From NCBI GenBank assembly GCA_024236415.1, contig JACKKN010000016.1, forward strand, positions 1 through 64,000: a DNA stretch of 64,000 nucleotides, given 5' to 3'. Numbering within the stretch: position 1 is the stretch's first letter; the number at the start of each line of letters is the position of its first letter. The position numbers and the translations under genes are program-made. This document shows positions 27,178-36,661 of this stretch, piece after piece. The notes under the pieces are model-generated. The model was not told the origin of the DNA. It ran no database searches and saw only the letters and a program-made list of their open reading frames with translations. The stretch comes from Hyphomicrobiales bacterium. GTDB taxonomy: Bacteria; Pseudomonadota; Alphaproteobacteria; Rhodospirillales; JACKKN01.

Positions 27178-28110
27178 CTACAGGCCCGCTCCAACGCCGC
27201 GGTCCAGGCGCCGCCAGGGGGCGTGGCCGAAGGCCTCGACCAGGAAGTCCAAGAACACCCGCACCGCCGGCAGGCGGCGGCGACCCGGCAGGTAGAGGGC
27301 CGAGATCTCCACCGTCCCCGGATGGTGCCGGTCGGCCAGCAGCGGCACCAGCAGGCCGGCACGGATGGGGTCGCAGACCATGATGTCGCCCAGGCGCAGG
27401 ATGCCGGCCCCCTCCAGGGCCAGGCGCAGGGCCGTGTCGCTGCTGTCGGTGGCGATGGTGCGCGACAGCGTGGTCATGGCCACGCCGTCGCCGGCGGCGA
27501 AGGGCCAGCCCTGGCCGGCGGCGGGGAAGAAGGTGATGCAGGTGTGCTGCGCCAAGTCGGCGGGCCGGCGCGGCGTGCCGTGGCGGGCCAGGTAGGCCGG
27601 CGCGGCGCAGATGGTGCGGCCGTAGGCGGCGATGGCCCGGGCGGCCAGGGGCGTGTCGCCCACGGGGCCGGTGCGGATGGTCACGTCGGCGTGCTCCTCG
27701 TCCAGGTCGACGACCCGGTCGGTGGCCGACAGTTCGACCTGGACCTCCGGGTAGCGGGCCAGGAAACCGGGCATGGCCGGCGCCAGCTGGTGCACGGCGA
27801 ATCCGCTGCTGGTGTTCACCCGCAGGCGGCCCCGGGGCACGGCGCGCAGGCGCGCCACCTCCAACTCGGCCTCCTCCATGTCGGCCAGAATGCGCCGGGC
27901 GCGGTCGAAGTACTGCTCGCCCTCGCTGGTCAGGGCCAGGCGCCGGGTGGTGCGATGCAGCAGCCGTACCCCCAGGTGCGCCTCCAGCCGCCCCACCAGC
28001 TTGGACACGGCCGAGGGGCTGAGCCCCAGCACCCCCGCCGCCTTGGCGAAGCTGCCCCGCTCCACCACCCGCACGAAGGCCAGCATCTCCTGGTTGGCCG
28101 CCAGACTCAT
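27178..28110 (-). CDS. LysR-family transcriptional regulator
   Basis: A 310-residue regulator with the helix-turn-helix EMLAFVRVVERGSFAKAAGVLGLSPSAVSKLVGRLEAHLGVRLLHRTTRRLALT (first 60 residues) and a typical effector domain. It is divergent from the SnoaL-like gene at 28216; the 105-base gap is A+T rich and probably holds its operator. The likely target is that gene. Confidence 0.93.
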   Translation of the reverse strand: MSLAANQEMLAFVRVVERGSFAKAAGVLGLSPSAVSKLVGRLEAHLGVRLLHRTTRRLALTSEGEQYFDRARRILADMEEAELEVARLRAVPRGRLRVNTSSGFAVHQLAPAMPGFLARYPEVQVELSATDRVVDLDEEHADVTIRTGPVGDTPLAARAIAAYGRTICAAPAYLARHGTPRRPADLAQHTCITFFPAAGQGWPFAAGDGVAMTTLSRTIATDSSDTALRLALEGAGILRLGDIMVCDPIRAGLLVPLLADRHHPGTVEISALYLPGRRRLPAVRVFLDFLVEAFGHAPWRRLDRGVGAGL

Positions 28111-28215
28111 TCCATTACGTCATCAATTTAAGTCCATGGATGCTGATTATCCCCCAATTGGAACCGAATACAATGGCTGGACGACTTGCCGCCTGAACGA
28201 GAAAGGGAGAGGCCC

Positions 28216-28614
28216 ATGTCCGAAGACGCCGCGAAACTGACCCGCATGGCCGCCGAATACGCCGCCGCCTGGAGTTCCCGCTCGGCCGAGGCCGTGGCCG
28301 ATTTCTATGCCACCGACGGCCAGATCACCATCAATCGGGGCGACGTGCTGAAGGGCCGGGCGGCCCTGGTCGAGATGGCCGAGGCCTTCTTCGCCGCCTA
28401 CCCCGACCTGGTGGTCCACTGCGACGACGTGCGCGGGGCAGGCGGCCACGCCCTGTTCGCCTGGACCCTGGAGGGCCACCACGCCGAGACCGGCAACTAC
28501 GTCAAGGTCGGCGGCTGGGAGGAATGGGAGCTGGACGGCGACCTGAAGGTCAAGGCGTCCCTGGGCTGGTACGACGCCGCCGAGGAGCAGCGCCAGATCG
28601 CCGGCGGCGGCTGA
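28216..28614 (+). CDS. SnoaL/NTF2-like small protein
   Basis: A 132-residue single-domain protein of the alpha+beta NTF2 fold: TRMAAEYAAAWSSRSAEAVADFYATDGQITIN at the start and LVVHCDDVRGAGGHALFAWTLEGHH in the sheet region. Such proteins can be isomerases, hydrolases or ligand binders; no catalytic assignment is possible here. ATG 28216 is preceded by GGGAGAGG. Its stop codon abuts that of the convergent matB gene, whose last base is at 28615. Confidence 0.8.
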   Translation: MSEDAAKLTRMAAEYAAAWSSRSAEAVADFYATDGQITINRGDVLKGRAALVEMAEAFFAAYPDLVVHCDDVRGAGGHALFAWTLEGHHAETGNYVKVGGWEEWELDGDLKVKASLGWYDAAEEQRQIAGGG

Positions 28615-30144
28615 TCACCGCCGGTAGGTATCGGCGTACCGGGTGCGCAGTTCGTTCTTCTGCACCTTGCCCATGGTGTTGCGCGGCAGTTCGTCGACGA
28701 AGAACACGCGCTTGGGCTGCTTGAACTTGGCCAGGTGGCCGTCCAGCGCCGCCAGGATGGCGGCCTCGTCAACTTCGGTGCCGGCGCCGCCGTCGCGCAC
28801 CACCACCGCCGTCACCCCCTCGCCGAAGTCCGGGTGCGGCAGGCCGACGACGGCCGATTCCCGGACCCCCGGCACCTCGTCGATCAGCAGCTCGATCTCC
28901 TTGGGATAGACGTTGTAGCCGCCCGAGATGACCAGGTCCTTGGCCCGGCCGACGATGGTCACCCGGCCGTCCTCGGCCATGGTCGCCATGTCGCCGGTGA
29001 TGAAGAAGCCGTCGCGGCGGAATTCCTCGGCGGTCTTCTCGGGCATGTTCCAGTATCCCTTGAACACGTTGGGGCCCTTGACCTCCAGCACCCCGGTCTC
29101 GCCGCGCGGCAGCTCGTGCCCGTCGCCGTCGGCGACCCGGGCAATCACGTCCGGCAGCGGATAGCCCACGGTGCCGGCCACCCGCTCGCCGCCGGCATAG
29201 GGGTTGGACGTGATCATGCCGGTCTCGGTCATGCCGTAGCGTTCGACGATGCGGTGGCCGGTGCGCGCGGTGAAGGCGTCGAAGGTCTCGGCCAGCAGCG
29301 GCGCCGAGCCGGCCAGGAACAGGCGCATGCTGGCGCAGGCCCCGGCGCCGAAATCGGGGTGGTCCAGCAGCCGGGTGTAGAAGGTGGGCACCCCCATGAA
29401 CACCGTGGCCCGGGGCAGCAGCCCGGTCACCCGGGCCGGGTCGAAGCCCGGCAGGAAGATGGTGGTGGACCCGTTCAGCAGGGCGCAGTGCAAGGCCACG
29501 AACAGGCCGTGCACGTGGAAGATGGGCAGGGCGTGAAGCTGCACGTCGCCCGGCACCCAGCCCCACAGCGCGTGCAGGGTCTGGGCGTTGGACGCCAGGT
29601 TTTCGAGCGTCAGCATGGCGCCCTTGGACCGCCCGGTGGTGCCCGAGGTGTAGAGGATGGCGGCCACGTCGTCGCAGGACCGTTCCGCCACCACGTCCAG
29701 GGGCGCCAGCCCGGCGGCGCCGGCGGCCAGGGTGCCGCCGCCGTCGGCGGCCAGGGTCAGGACGTGCGCGACCCCGGCGGCCGCGGCGACGGCCTGCGCC
29801 CGTTCCGCGTCCTGGGGCCGGCAGACGAACACCCGCGGCCCGGCATCGCCCAGGAAGTAGGCCACCTCGTCGGCCGTGTAGGCGGTGTTCAGCGGCACGT
29901 AGACGGCGCCCAGGCGCAGGCAGGCCAGGTACAACAGCACCGCCGTGGGCGACTTGTCCACCTGCACCACCACCCGATCGCCGGCGGCCACGCCCAGGCC
30001 GTCCAGCAGCGCCGCCAGGCGCCCCGTCTCGCCGTCCAGGGCGGCGTAGGGCACGGACTGGCCGTCGGGCACCTCCAGGAACAGGGCGTCCGGGTCCTGG
30101 GGGAAGTGGGACCGGAACAGGTCGTAGAGGTTGCGCGCTGTCAT
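28615..30144 (-). CDS. matB: Malonyl-CoA synthetase (AMP-binding)
   Basis: A 509-residue adenylate-forming enzyme. It opens with MTARNLYDLFRSHFP, typical of MatB, and has the P-loop AAILYTSGTTGRSKGAMLTLEN, ERYGMTETGM and the hinge region KDLVISGGYNVYPKEIE with the C-terminal lysine in PRNTMGKVQKNEL. MatB converts malonate, ATP and CoA to malonyl-CoA. No malonate transporter or decarboxylase is adjacent; a MarR regulator is 45 bases upstream. Confidence 0.88.
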   Translation of the reverse strand: MTARNLYDLFRSHFPQDPDALFLEVPDGQSVPYAALDGETGRLAALLDGLGVAAGDRVVVQVDKSPTAVLLYLACLRLGAVYVPLNTAYTADEVAYFLGDAGPRVFVCRPQDAERAQAVAAAAGVAHVLTLAADGGGTLAAGAAGLAPLDVVAERSCDDVAAILYTSGTTGRSKGAMLTLENLASNAQTLHALWGWVPGDVQLHALPIFHVHGLFVALHCALLNGSTTIFLPGFDPARVTGLLPRATVFMGVPTFYTRLLDHPDFGAGACASMRLFLAGSAPLLAETFDAFTARTGHRIVERYGMTETGMITSNPYAGGERVAGTVGYPLPDVIARVADGDGHELPRGETGVLEVKGPNVFKGYWNMPEKTAEEFRRDGFFITGDMATMAEDGRVTIVGRAKDLVISGGYNVYPKEIELLIDEVPGVRESAVVGLPHPDFGEGVTAVVVRDGGAGTEVDEAAILAALDGHLAKFKQPKRVFFVDELPRNTMGKVQKNELRTRYADTYRR

Positions 30145-30188
30145 GGGTGTCCTCGCGGGTGGAAAGGCGGGGTTCGGGAACGGGGCGG

Positions 30189-30614
30189 TCAGCCCCCGCC
30201 CAGGGATTTGACCTCGTGCAGCAGGGCCAGCAGCTTGTCAAGGCGCTTGCGGCCGACCCGGGCGTTCAGCCGGTCGTGGCTTTCCTCCAGGGCCGGCGCG
30301 ATGCTGTCGAACAGCTTCTCGCCCTTGGCCGACAGGCTGATGCAGGTGCGGCGGTGGTCGCTGTCTGGGCGGCGGCGCTCGATGAAGCCGTCGCGCTCCA
30401 TGCGCTTGACGATGCCGGTCAGGCTGGGGCTCAGGATGCAGCACACCTCGGCCAGGTGGCGCGCCTCCAGCTCGCCGTTCTCCTTCAGGGCGCGGATGAT
30501 GCGCCACTGCTGCTCGGTCACCGAATGCTGGTTCAGGATCGGCCGGAAGTACTCCATGGTGACCTCCCGCGCCTGCAGCAGCACCATGGGCAGGGACTCG
30601 CTGACCTTGCGCAT
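30189..30614 (-). CDS. MarR-family regulator, HpaR-like
   Basis: A 141-residue winged-helix protein beginning MRKVSESLPMVLLQAREVTMEYFRPILNQHSVTEQQWRIIRAL. This closely resembles the homoprotocatechuate-operon regulator HpaR subgroup, with the ILSPSLTGIVKRMERDGFIERR recognition region. It sits directly upstream of matB on the same strand and may control it. No homoprotocatechuate pathway genes are in the window. Confidence 0.85.
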   Translation of the reverse strand: MRKVSESLPMVLLQAREVTMEYFRPILNQHSVTEQQWRIIRALKENGELEARHLAEVCCILSPSLTGIVKRMERDGFIERRRPDSDHRRTCISLSAKGEKLFDSIAPALEESHDRLNARVGRKRLDKLLALLHEVKSLGGG

Positions 30615-30673
30615 GGGTGCCCTCTCTTGCCCGTTTTCTCGTCGTCCGCCTGTAATATCACGGTTCCCGCCCA

Positions 30674-30715
30674 GGGCAAACCGGGGGCAAACCGGGGGGC
30701 AAACCGGGGGGGGGC
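30674..30715 (+). repeat. Short tandem repeat, three copies of GCAAACCGGG
   Basis: Three copies of GCAAACCGGG(n) follow each other between the putA stop and the MarR gene, with G runs that lengthen from five to nine. The pattern looks like a slippage-prone microsatellite rather than a protein site. Confidence 0.6.
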
Positions 30716-30739
30716 CGGACGGCGAACCGGGCCGGGCGG

Positions 30740-33700
30740 CTAGGGTCCGCGGGTCTCGGCGTCCAGGGCCAGCAGGCTGGCGTTGCCGCCCGAGGCGGTG
30801 GTGTCGATGGACAGCACCCGTTCGGTGACGAAATCCAGCAGGCCGGCACCGCCGTCCAGCAGCGGCAGGATGGGGCCGTCGCGCCCGGCCAATGCCTGGC
30901 GCAGGCGCCGGCGCCGGTCCGCACCGCCGTCGGCGGCCACCAGGGCCAGGGGCCGCATTTCGGCCAGGGCCGCCTCCACCGCCGCCGCGTCCGAGGCCAC
31001 CGCCTGCACCACCCCGGGCGGCGCGCCGGCGTCCTGCAGGGCGCCGTCCAGGCCGGCCAGGACGTCGCCGCCAACGGCCACCACCGTGTTGCCGCCGGCC
31101 AGGGCCAGGGCCGCCTGGCGGGCCAGGGTGGCGGGATCGGCGGCCAGGCACAGGGCGACCCCGCGGCCGTGCAGGGTCAGGCTGTTGCTCTCGCCGGTGG
31201 GGCCGCGCAGCTCCTGGGGCTGGCGCGGGTGGGCGTCGGCCTCGGCCAGGGCCGCGCGCAGGGCGTCGGCCAGCACCCCGCCGCCGTCCAGGCGCCCGGC
31301 GCAGCGGCGCAGCACCCCCAGGCGCCCGGCCAGCCGGTCCCAGCCCGGGAAGGCGGCGCCGGCGCGCTCCAGGGCCGCCGCCACCTGGGCCACGGGGACG
31401 GTGCCGGCGGCGGGCGGAGCGTCGTTCTCCTGCCCCTCCTCCGCCGCCGCCACGGCGGCGAACCGGCGCAGGTAGTGCGGGCCGCCGGCCTTGGGCCCGG
31501 TCCCCGACAGGCCCTCGCCGCCGAAGGGCTGGACCCCGACCACGGCGCCGATCTGGTTGCGGTTGACATAGATGTTGCCGACCCGGGCCCGCTCGGACAC
31601 CCGGCGCACGCGGTCGTCGACCCGGCTGTGGATGCCCAGGGTCAGGCCGTAGCCGGCGCCGTTGATGGTCTCGACCACCCGTTCCAGATCCTCGGCGCGG
31701 AAGCGGATGACGTGCAGGGCGGGGCCGAACACCTCGCGCTCCAACTGCTGGAAGCGGTCGAGCGTAAAGGCCGCCGGGGCGACGAAGGTGCCGCCGGCCA
31801 GGGGCTCGGGCACCGGCAGGCGCTTGACCAGGCGGCCGGCCTCCTCCAGGCGCTCGCAGTGGCCCTGGATGTCGATGGCCGCCGCGGCGTCGATCACCGG
31901 ACCGACGTCGGTGGACAGGTCCAGGGGGTCGCCCAGGCGCAGGGCGGCCATGGCGCCCGACAGCATCTCCAACACCGGCTCGGCCACGTCCTCCTGCACG
32001 AACAGGGCGCGCAGGGCCGAGCATCGCTGGCCGGCGCTCTGGAACGCCGAGGCGACGATGTCACGCACCGCCTGCTCGGGCAGGGCCGTGGAATCGACGA
32101 TCATGGCGTTCAGGCCGCCGGTCTCGGCGATCAGCGGCGCCGCCGGGTTGCCGGTGGCGGCCATGGCCCGGTTGATGGCCTGGGCCGTGGCCGTGGAGCC
32201 GGTGAAGCAGACCCCGTCCACCCGCGCGTCGCCGACCAGGGCGCCCCCCACCAGGGCGCCGTCGCCGGGCAGCAGCGCCAGGGCGCCGCCGGGCACGCCG
32301 GCCTGGTGCAGCAGCGCCACCGCCCGCGCCGCCATCAGCGGCGACTGCTCGGCCGGCTTGGCGATGACGGCGTTGCCGGCGGCCAGGGCCGCCGCCACCT
32401 GGCCGGTGAAGATGGCCAGGGGGAAGTTCCACGGGCTGATGCACACGAACACGCCGCGCCCGCGCGCCGCCGCCTGGGCGCCGCCGGGGCCGAAGTCGGC
32501 GCGGGCGCGCAGGGCGTAGTAGCGCAGGAAGTCCACCGCCTCGCGCACCTCGGCGACGCCGTCGGGCAGGGTCTTGCCCGACTCGCGCGCCGCCAGGGCG
32601 ATCAGCTCGGCGGCGTTGGCCTCGTACAGGTCGGCCGCCCGCTCCAGGCAGGCGGCGCGGTCGTCCACCGGGGTGGCGCGCCAGCCGGGCGCCGCCGCCA
32701 CCGCCGCGTCCAGGGCCGCCGCGACCTGTTCGGGCCCGGCCTCGGCCACGGTGCCGACCACGCGCCGATTGTCGGCCGGCGAGTTCACGCCGCGCACCTC
32801 GCCGGCCGCCGGCGCGCCGCCGATCACCGGCACCGCCGACCAGCGGTGGTCCAGGAACGGCGCCATGGCGCGGCGCAGGGCGTCCACCGTGCGCGGGTCG
32901 GCCAGATTGAAGCCGCGCGAGTTGCGCCGCGCGCTGCGGTACAGGTCCACCGGCAGGGGGATGCGCGGGTTGGCGACGGCGGCATAGGATTCCACCTCCT
33001 CGACCGGGTCGCGCACCACCTCGGCGGCCGGAATGTCGGCGTCCACGATCTGGTTGACGAACGAGCTGTTGGCCCCGTTCTCCAGCAGGCGCCGCACCAG
33101 GTAGGCCAGCAGGTCCTTGTGCACCCCCACCGGGGCATAGATGCGACAGCGCCGGCCGTGGTCGGCGCGCAGGACCTCGTGCAGGCCCTCGCCCATGCCG
33201 TGCAGGCGCTGGAACTCGAAGTCGGCGCCCTGCCCGCCCCCGCCGCCCTTGGCCATCTCCAATACCGCCGCCGCGGTGTGGGCGTTGTGGGTGGCGAACT
33301 GGGGATAGAAGGCGGCCGGATCGGCGAACAGCTTCTCGATGCAGGCCAGGTAGGCGACGTCGGTCGACGCCTTGCGCGTGAACACGGGATAGCCGTCCAG
33401 GCCCTGGACCTGGGCCAACTTGATCTCGCTGTCCCAGTAGGCGCCCTTGACCAGGCGCACCATCAGGCGCCGGCGGTGGCGCCGGGCCAGGTCGGCCAGC
33501 CAGTCCAGCACCTGGGGCGCGCGCTTCTGGTACGCCTGCACGACGATGCCGAAGCCGTCCCAGCCGCCCAGGTCGGAACTGGCCGACACCGCCTCGATCA
33601 CGTCCAGCGACAGGTCGAGCCGGTCGGCCTCCTCGGCGTCGATGGTGAAGCCCATGCCGGCATTCTTGGCGTGCAGGGCCAGGGCCGCGACCCGGGGCAC

Positions 33701-34510
33701 CAGCTCGGCCATGACCCGGTCGCGTTGGCCGTATTCGTAGCGGGGGTGCAGGGCCGACAGCTTGACCGAGATGCCCGGGTTCGTGCGCACGTCGTCGCCG
33801 TCGCACTTCTCGGCGATGGCGGCGATGGCCTTGGAGTAGGACAGGAAGTAGCGCTTGGCGTCGCCCTCGGTGCGCGCCGCCTCGCCCAGCATGTCGAAGG
33901 AATAGGTGTAGCCCCGCGCCCGCTGCTTGCCGGCCCGCTCCAGGGCCTCGCCGATGTTGCGGCCCAGCACGAACTGGTGCCCCAGCACGCGCATGGACTG
34001 GGCCACCGCGTTGCGCACCACCGGCTCGCCCAGGCGGCGGATCAGGTTCTGGGTGGTGGCCGGCACGTCCCAGTTGTCGGAGTCCTCCTTGCGGATCACC
34101 TTGCCGGTCAGCAGCAGGGCCCAGGTGGAGGCATTGACCAGCGGCGAGCTGCTGCGCCCCAGGTGGCGGGACCAGTCGGCGGCGGTCAGCTTGTCGCGGA
34201 TCAGGGCGTCCATGGTGCGCTCGTCGGGCACCCGCAGCATGGCCTCGGCCAGGCACATCAGCGCCACCCCCTCCTCGGTGGTCAGGCTGTACTCGTGCAG
34301 GAAGGTCTCCATGATGCCGGCCGCCTCGCCGGTGGCGCGCAGGCGCTCGACCATCCCGGTGGCGGCGGCGGCGATGGCGGCGCGGCCCCGGGGCGGGATG
34401 GCCAGGCCGGCCATCAGTCGGCGCACCACCTTGTCCTCGTCGGCGACGTGCACGTCGCGGATGGCCTCGCGCAGGTGGTGGGTTTCGGTCGGAACGGCGT
34501 GTTCGGGCAT
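30740..34510 (-). CDS. putA: Bifunctional proline dehydrogenase / L-glutamate gamma-semialdehyde dehydrogenase
   Basis: A 1256-residue fused enzyme that oxidises proline to glutamate. The proline dehydrogenase barrel spans about residues 170-470 (GVSVKLSALHPRYEYGQ type motif, RLVKGAYWDSEIKLAQ and the YAPVGVHKDLLAYLVRRLLENGANSS end). The aldehyde dehydrogenase domain spans about 540-1010, with ISPWNFPLAIF, ETGGLNAM and the catalytic Cys in SAGQRCSALR. A C-terminal domain of about 230 residues follows. No ribbon-helix-helix DNA-binding domain precedes it, so regulation is left to the divergent Lrp protein. The start is ATG 34510 with GAGGA 8 bases upstream. Confidence 0.97.
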   Translation of the reverse strand: MPEHAVPTETHHLREAIRDVHVADEDKVVRRLMAGLAIPPRGRAAIAAAATGMVERLRATGEAAGIMETFLHEYSLTTEEGVALMCLAEAMLRVPDERTMDALIRDKLTAADWSRHLGRSSSPLVNASTWALLLTGKVIRKEDSDNWDVPATTQNLIRRLGEPVVRNAVAQSMRVLGHQFVLGRNIGEALERAGKQRARGYTYSFDMLGEAARTEGDAKRYFLSYSKAIAAIAEKCDGDDVRTNPGISVKLSALHPRYEYGQRDRVMAELVPRVAALALHAKNAGMGFTIDAEEADRLDLSLDVIEAVSASSDLGGWDGFGIVVQAYQKRAPQVLDWLADLARRHRRRLMVRLVKGAYWDSEIKLAQVQGLDGYPVFTRKASTDVAYLACIEKLFADPAAFYPQFATHNAHTAAAVLEMAKGGGGGQGADFEFQRLHGMGEGLHEVLRADHGRRCRIYAPVGVHKDLLAYLVRRLLENGANSSFVNQIVDADIPAAEVVRDPVEEVESYAAVANPRIPLPVDLYRSARRNSRGFNLADPRTVDALRRAMAPFLDHRWSAVPVIGGAPAAGEVRGVNSPADNRRVVGTVAEAGPEQVAAALDAAVAAAPGWRATPVDDRAACLERAADLYEANAAELIALAARESGKTLPDGVAEVREAVDFLRYYALRARADFGPGGAQAAARGRGVFVCISPWNFPLAIFTGQVAAALAAGNAVIAKPAEQSPLMAARAVALLHQAGVPGGALALLPGDGALVGGALVGDARVDGVCFTGSTATAQAINRAMAATGNPAAPLIAETGGLNAMIVDSTALPEQAVRDIVASAFQSAGQRCSALRALFVQEDVAEPVLEMLSGAMAALRLGDPLDLSTDVGPVIDAAAAIDIQGHCERLEEAGRLVKRLPVPEPLAGGTFVAPAAFTLDRFQQLEREVFGPALHVIRFRAEDLERVVETINGAGYGLTLGIHSRVDDRVRRVSERARVGNIYVNRNQIGAVVGVQPFGGEGLSGTGPKAGGPHYLRRFAAVAAAEEGQENDAPPAAGTVPVAQVAAALERAGAAFPGWDRLAGRLGVLRRCAGRLDGGGVLADALRAALAEADAHPRQPQELRGPTGESNSLTLHGRGVALCLAADPATLARQAALALAGGNTVVAVGGDVLAGLDGALQDAGAPPGVVQAVASDAAAVEAALAEMRPLALVAADGGADRRRRLRQALAGRDGPILPLLDGGAGLLDFVTERVLSIDTTASGGNASLLALDAETRGP

Positions 34511-34644
34511 GGCCAAGTCCTCGGCGGCGGGTGGCGCGGCGATGGGACTCCATATTGCCTGTTCAGGCCCAGGAATTGTCTCTATTTTGAGCCGGAAATT
34601 GGGTATTTCGACTGCTTTTTTTGAATTTGACAGGTGTAAATTTC
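34511..34644. promoter_or_regulatory. Divergent putA / Lrp control region
   Basis: The 134-base gap turns sharply A+T rich from about 34551 to 34644, with repeated AATTT/AAATT half-sites (for example around 34597-34628) characteristic of Lrp-type binding regions. It contains promoters for both genes. The exact -10 and -35 boxes cannot be fixed by eye. Confidence 0.5.
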
Positions 34645-35124
34645 ATGATCGACCCGGACGACCAGTCCCTCGACCGCATCGACCGCCGCATCCTGGCCGA
34701 ACTGCAGGACCACGGCCGCCTGTCCATGGTCGAGCTGGCGCGGCGGGTCAACCTGACCAAGACCCCCTGCACCGAGCGGGTGCGCCGGCTGGAGCGCGAC
34801 GGATTCATCCGGGGCTACGCCGCGCGGCTGGACCCGGACCGCCTGGGCAGCGGCCACGTGGCCTTCGTGCAGGTGACGCTGGACCGCACCACCACCGACG
34901 TGTTCGACCGCTTCCACGCCGCCGTGCGCCAGGTGCCCGAGGTCCAGGCCTGTCACATGATCGCCGGCGGCTTCGACTACCTGCTGAAGGTGCGCACGCG
35001 CGACATCGCCGCCTACCGCCAGGTCCTGGGCGACCGCATCGCCGCCCTGCCCGGGGTGCAGCAGACCCACACCTACGTGGTCATGGAGACGGTCAAGGAC
35101 GGGGCCGCCGTCGCCGTGCCGTGA
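34645..35124 (+). CDS. putR: Lrp/AsnC-family regulator, probable PutR
   Basis: A 159-residue protein with an N-terminal winged helix (LDRIDRRILAELQDHGRLSMVELARRVNLTKTPCTERVRRLERDGFI) and a C-terminal RAM domain. Divergent placement from putA is the classic arrangement in alphaproteobacteria, where PutR activates putA in response to proline. ATG 34645 is preceded by CAGGTG. Its last 32 bases overlap the 3' end of the convergent PEP-CTERM gene. Confidence 0.85.
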   Translation: MIDPDDQSLDRIDRRILAELQDHGRLSMVELARRVNLTKTPCTERVRRLERDGFIRGYAARLDPDRLGSGHVAFVQVTLDRTTTDVFDRFHAAVRQVPEVQACHMIAGGFDYLLKVRTRDIAAYRQVLGDRIAALPGVQQTHTYVVMETVKDGAAVAVP

Positions 35125-36661
35125 CCAGCCATGCCAGGCCGACCACGAGCAGCGCCAGCGTTCCCGGCTCGGGCACCGCGGCGTCGTCGCCATCCAGGCT
35201 GAACTGCAGGGACAGGCCGTAGAACCCCATGACGCCGCCCATCAGCTCCAGGTCGTCGGCCGTGGCGAGCTTGAGGAAGTCGTCGGGCGAGGAGAAATCG
35301 AAGCTGACCTCCAGGCCGTTCAGGATGTCGGTGGTGTCGAAGATGGCGGCGATGGCCGCGTCGTCGATCTCCAGACGGTGGAAGCCGAAGCCCCCGGGCG
35401 GCTCGTCGTCCAACACCAGGTCGCCGACGGGAATTCCGTTGATCAGCACGCCCACGGGGGCGCCGCCCAGGCTGAACTCGTCCAACGTCTGCAGCACCAG
35501 GGCCGGCTGGTCCCAGCGGGTGTAGATGTAGTCGTCCAGCAGCAGGCCGGTCAGCGGCGACACGGCCTCTTCGGCCAGCAGGCTGGCGGTGCCGTGCCCG
35601 CCGATGCGGTCGGTGGGGTTGGCCTGGGTGAACAGGGCACCGTTGCCCAGGCCCAGGTTGGCGCCGGTTGTGTTGGAGGCCTGGACCTTGCTGCCGTGGC
35701 CGATGACGACCACGGTCAGGTGCTCGTCCTTGTTCATCTTGGGTTTCAGCGCCTGCAGCTTCTTCTGCAGGTTGGACGGGATCGCCAGGTCGTCGCGCAG
35801 GTTGGGCGGCCTGTGCTCCTTCTGGGCATCCGACAACTCCTTGCCGTCCGTGTTGGACAGGGGGGTCAGGATGTCGATGGAAGTGAAGCCCGCCTTCTTC
35901 AGGGCGTCCACGGTCTTCTTCTCCTCCTCGGCGCTGACGTCGCGGCCGTCGGTGCGGTAGATGATGGCGTGGTTGCTGCTTTTGCCCGAGGCCAGCTTGG
36001 CGGCACCGGGCTTGTCGGCGCTCTGGTCGTTCTGCGGTTCCTGGACGCGGGTCTCGCGGCCGCCCTTGTCCCACTCGGGCGGGATCTCGACGGCCGGCTT
36101 GCCCTCCTTGGCGCGCTTCTCGTTCAGGCGCTTCAGGTAGTTGCGGTAGGCCTCGTACCTGGCCTTCGCCTTGGCCTCATCCTCGGCCGACTTGGGCAGG
36201 CGCGGCTCGCCCTTCTTGCCCTCCTCCACGTGGCTGTCCACGGACTTGGTGGGGTCGGCGTTGACCGAGTCCCAGAATGCGGGCAGGAAGCCCGTCAGCT
36301 TGCCGTCTGCCTCCTTGCGCACCCGGGTGGTCTGGTCGCCGTTGCAGGTGGTGACGATGTTGTGTGGCCCCGACAGGGCGGCCTTAAGGGCACCGATGCC
36401 GGCGCCCGAATGGCAGGTGTTGATGACGGCCGTCACGAGCTGGTAGTTGCCGGCCCCGATCTCCTTCTCGATCATGGTGCCCAGCTCCTTGCCGGTCATC
36501 TGGCCACCGCCGGTGAAGGACCAGCCGCCGGCCCCGTCCGTGGTCAGGCGCGGGGTGCTGACGGCCAGGTCACCGTTGCCGGCGTCGGCCGGCGGCGTGC
36601 CCGCGACCGCCAGCAGGACGACGGCGACGATTCCGAAAAACCGTGATGACAGCGCTTGCAT
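35093..36661 (-). CDS. Secreted PEP-CTERM protein with caspase-like Cys and His motifs in reversed order
   Basis: A 522-residue protein with an N-terminal signal (to about residue 27) and a C-terminal PEP-CTERM tail (VPEPGTLALLVVGLAWLV followed by RRRR), the exosortase recognition signal. Inside, VTAVINTCHSGAG (Cys83) resembles the caspase DSCxSG motif, and LTVVVIGHGSK (His322) resembles the YYAGHG motif. The histidine block is preceded by HAIIYRTDGRDVS and a helix, like the first strand of the caspase fold. The order Cys before His is the opposite of normal caspases, so a circular permutation is possible. A C-terminal beta-rich part (about 370-485) is unassigned. GGAGG precedes the ATG. Catalytic activity is inference. 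Confidence 0.75.
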   Translation of the reverse strand: MQALSSRFFGIVAVVLLAVAGTPPADAGNGDLAVSTPRLTTDGAGGWSFTGGGQMTGKELGTMIEKEIGAGNYQLVTAVINTCHSGAGIGALKAALSGPHNIVTTCNGDQTTRVRKEADGKLTGFLPAFWDSVNADPTKSVDSHVEEGKKGEPRLPKSAEDEAKAKARYEAYRNYLKRLNEKRAKEGKPAVEIPPEWDKGGRETRVQEPQNDQSADKPGAAKLASGKSSNHAIIYRTDGRDVSAEEEKKTVDALKKAGFTSIDILTPLSNTDGKELSDAQKEHRPPNLRDDLAIPSNLQKKLQALKPKMNKDEHLTVVVIGHGSKVQASNTTGANLGLGNGALFTQANPTDRIGGHGTASLLAEEAVSPLTGLLLDDYIYTRWDQPALVLQTLDEFSLGGAPVGVLINGIPVGDLVLDDEPPGGFGFHRLEIDDAAIAAIFDTTDILNGLEVSFDFSSPDDFLKLATADDLELMGGVMGFYGLSLQFSLDGDDAAVPEPGTLALLVVGLAWLVTARRRRPRP

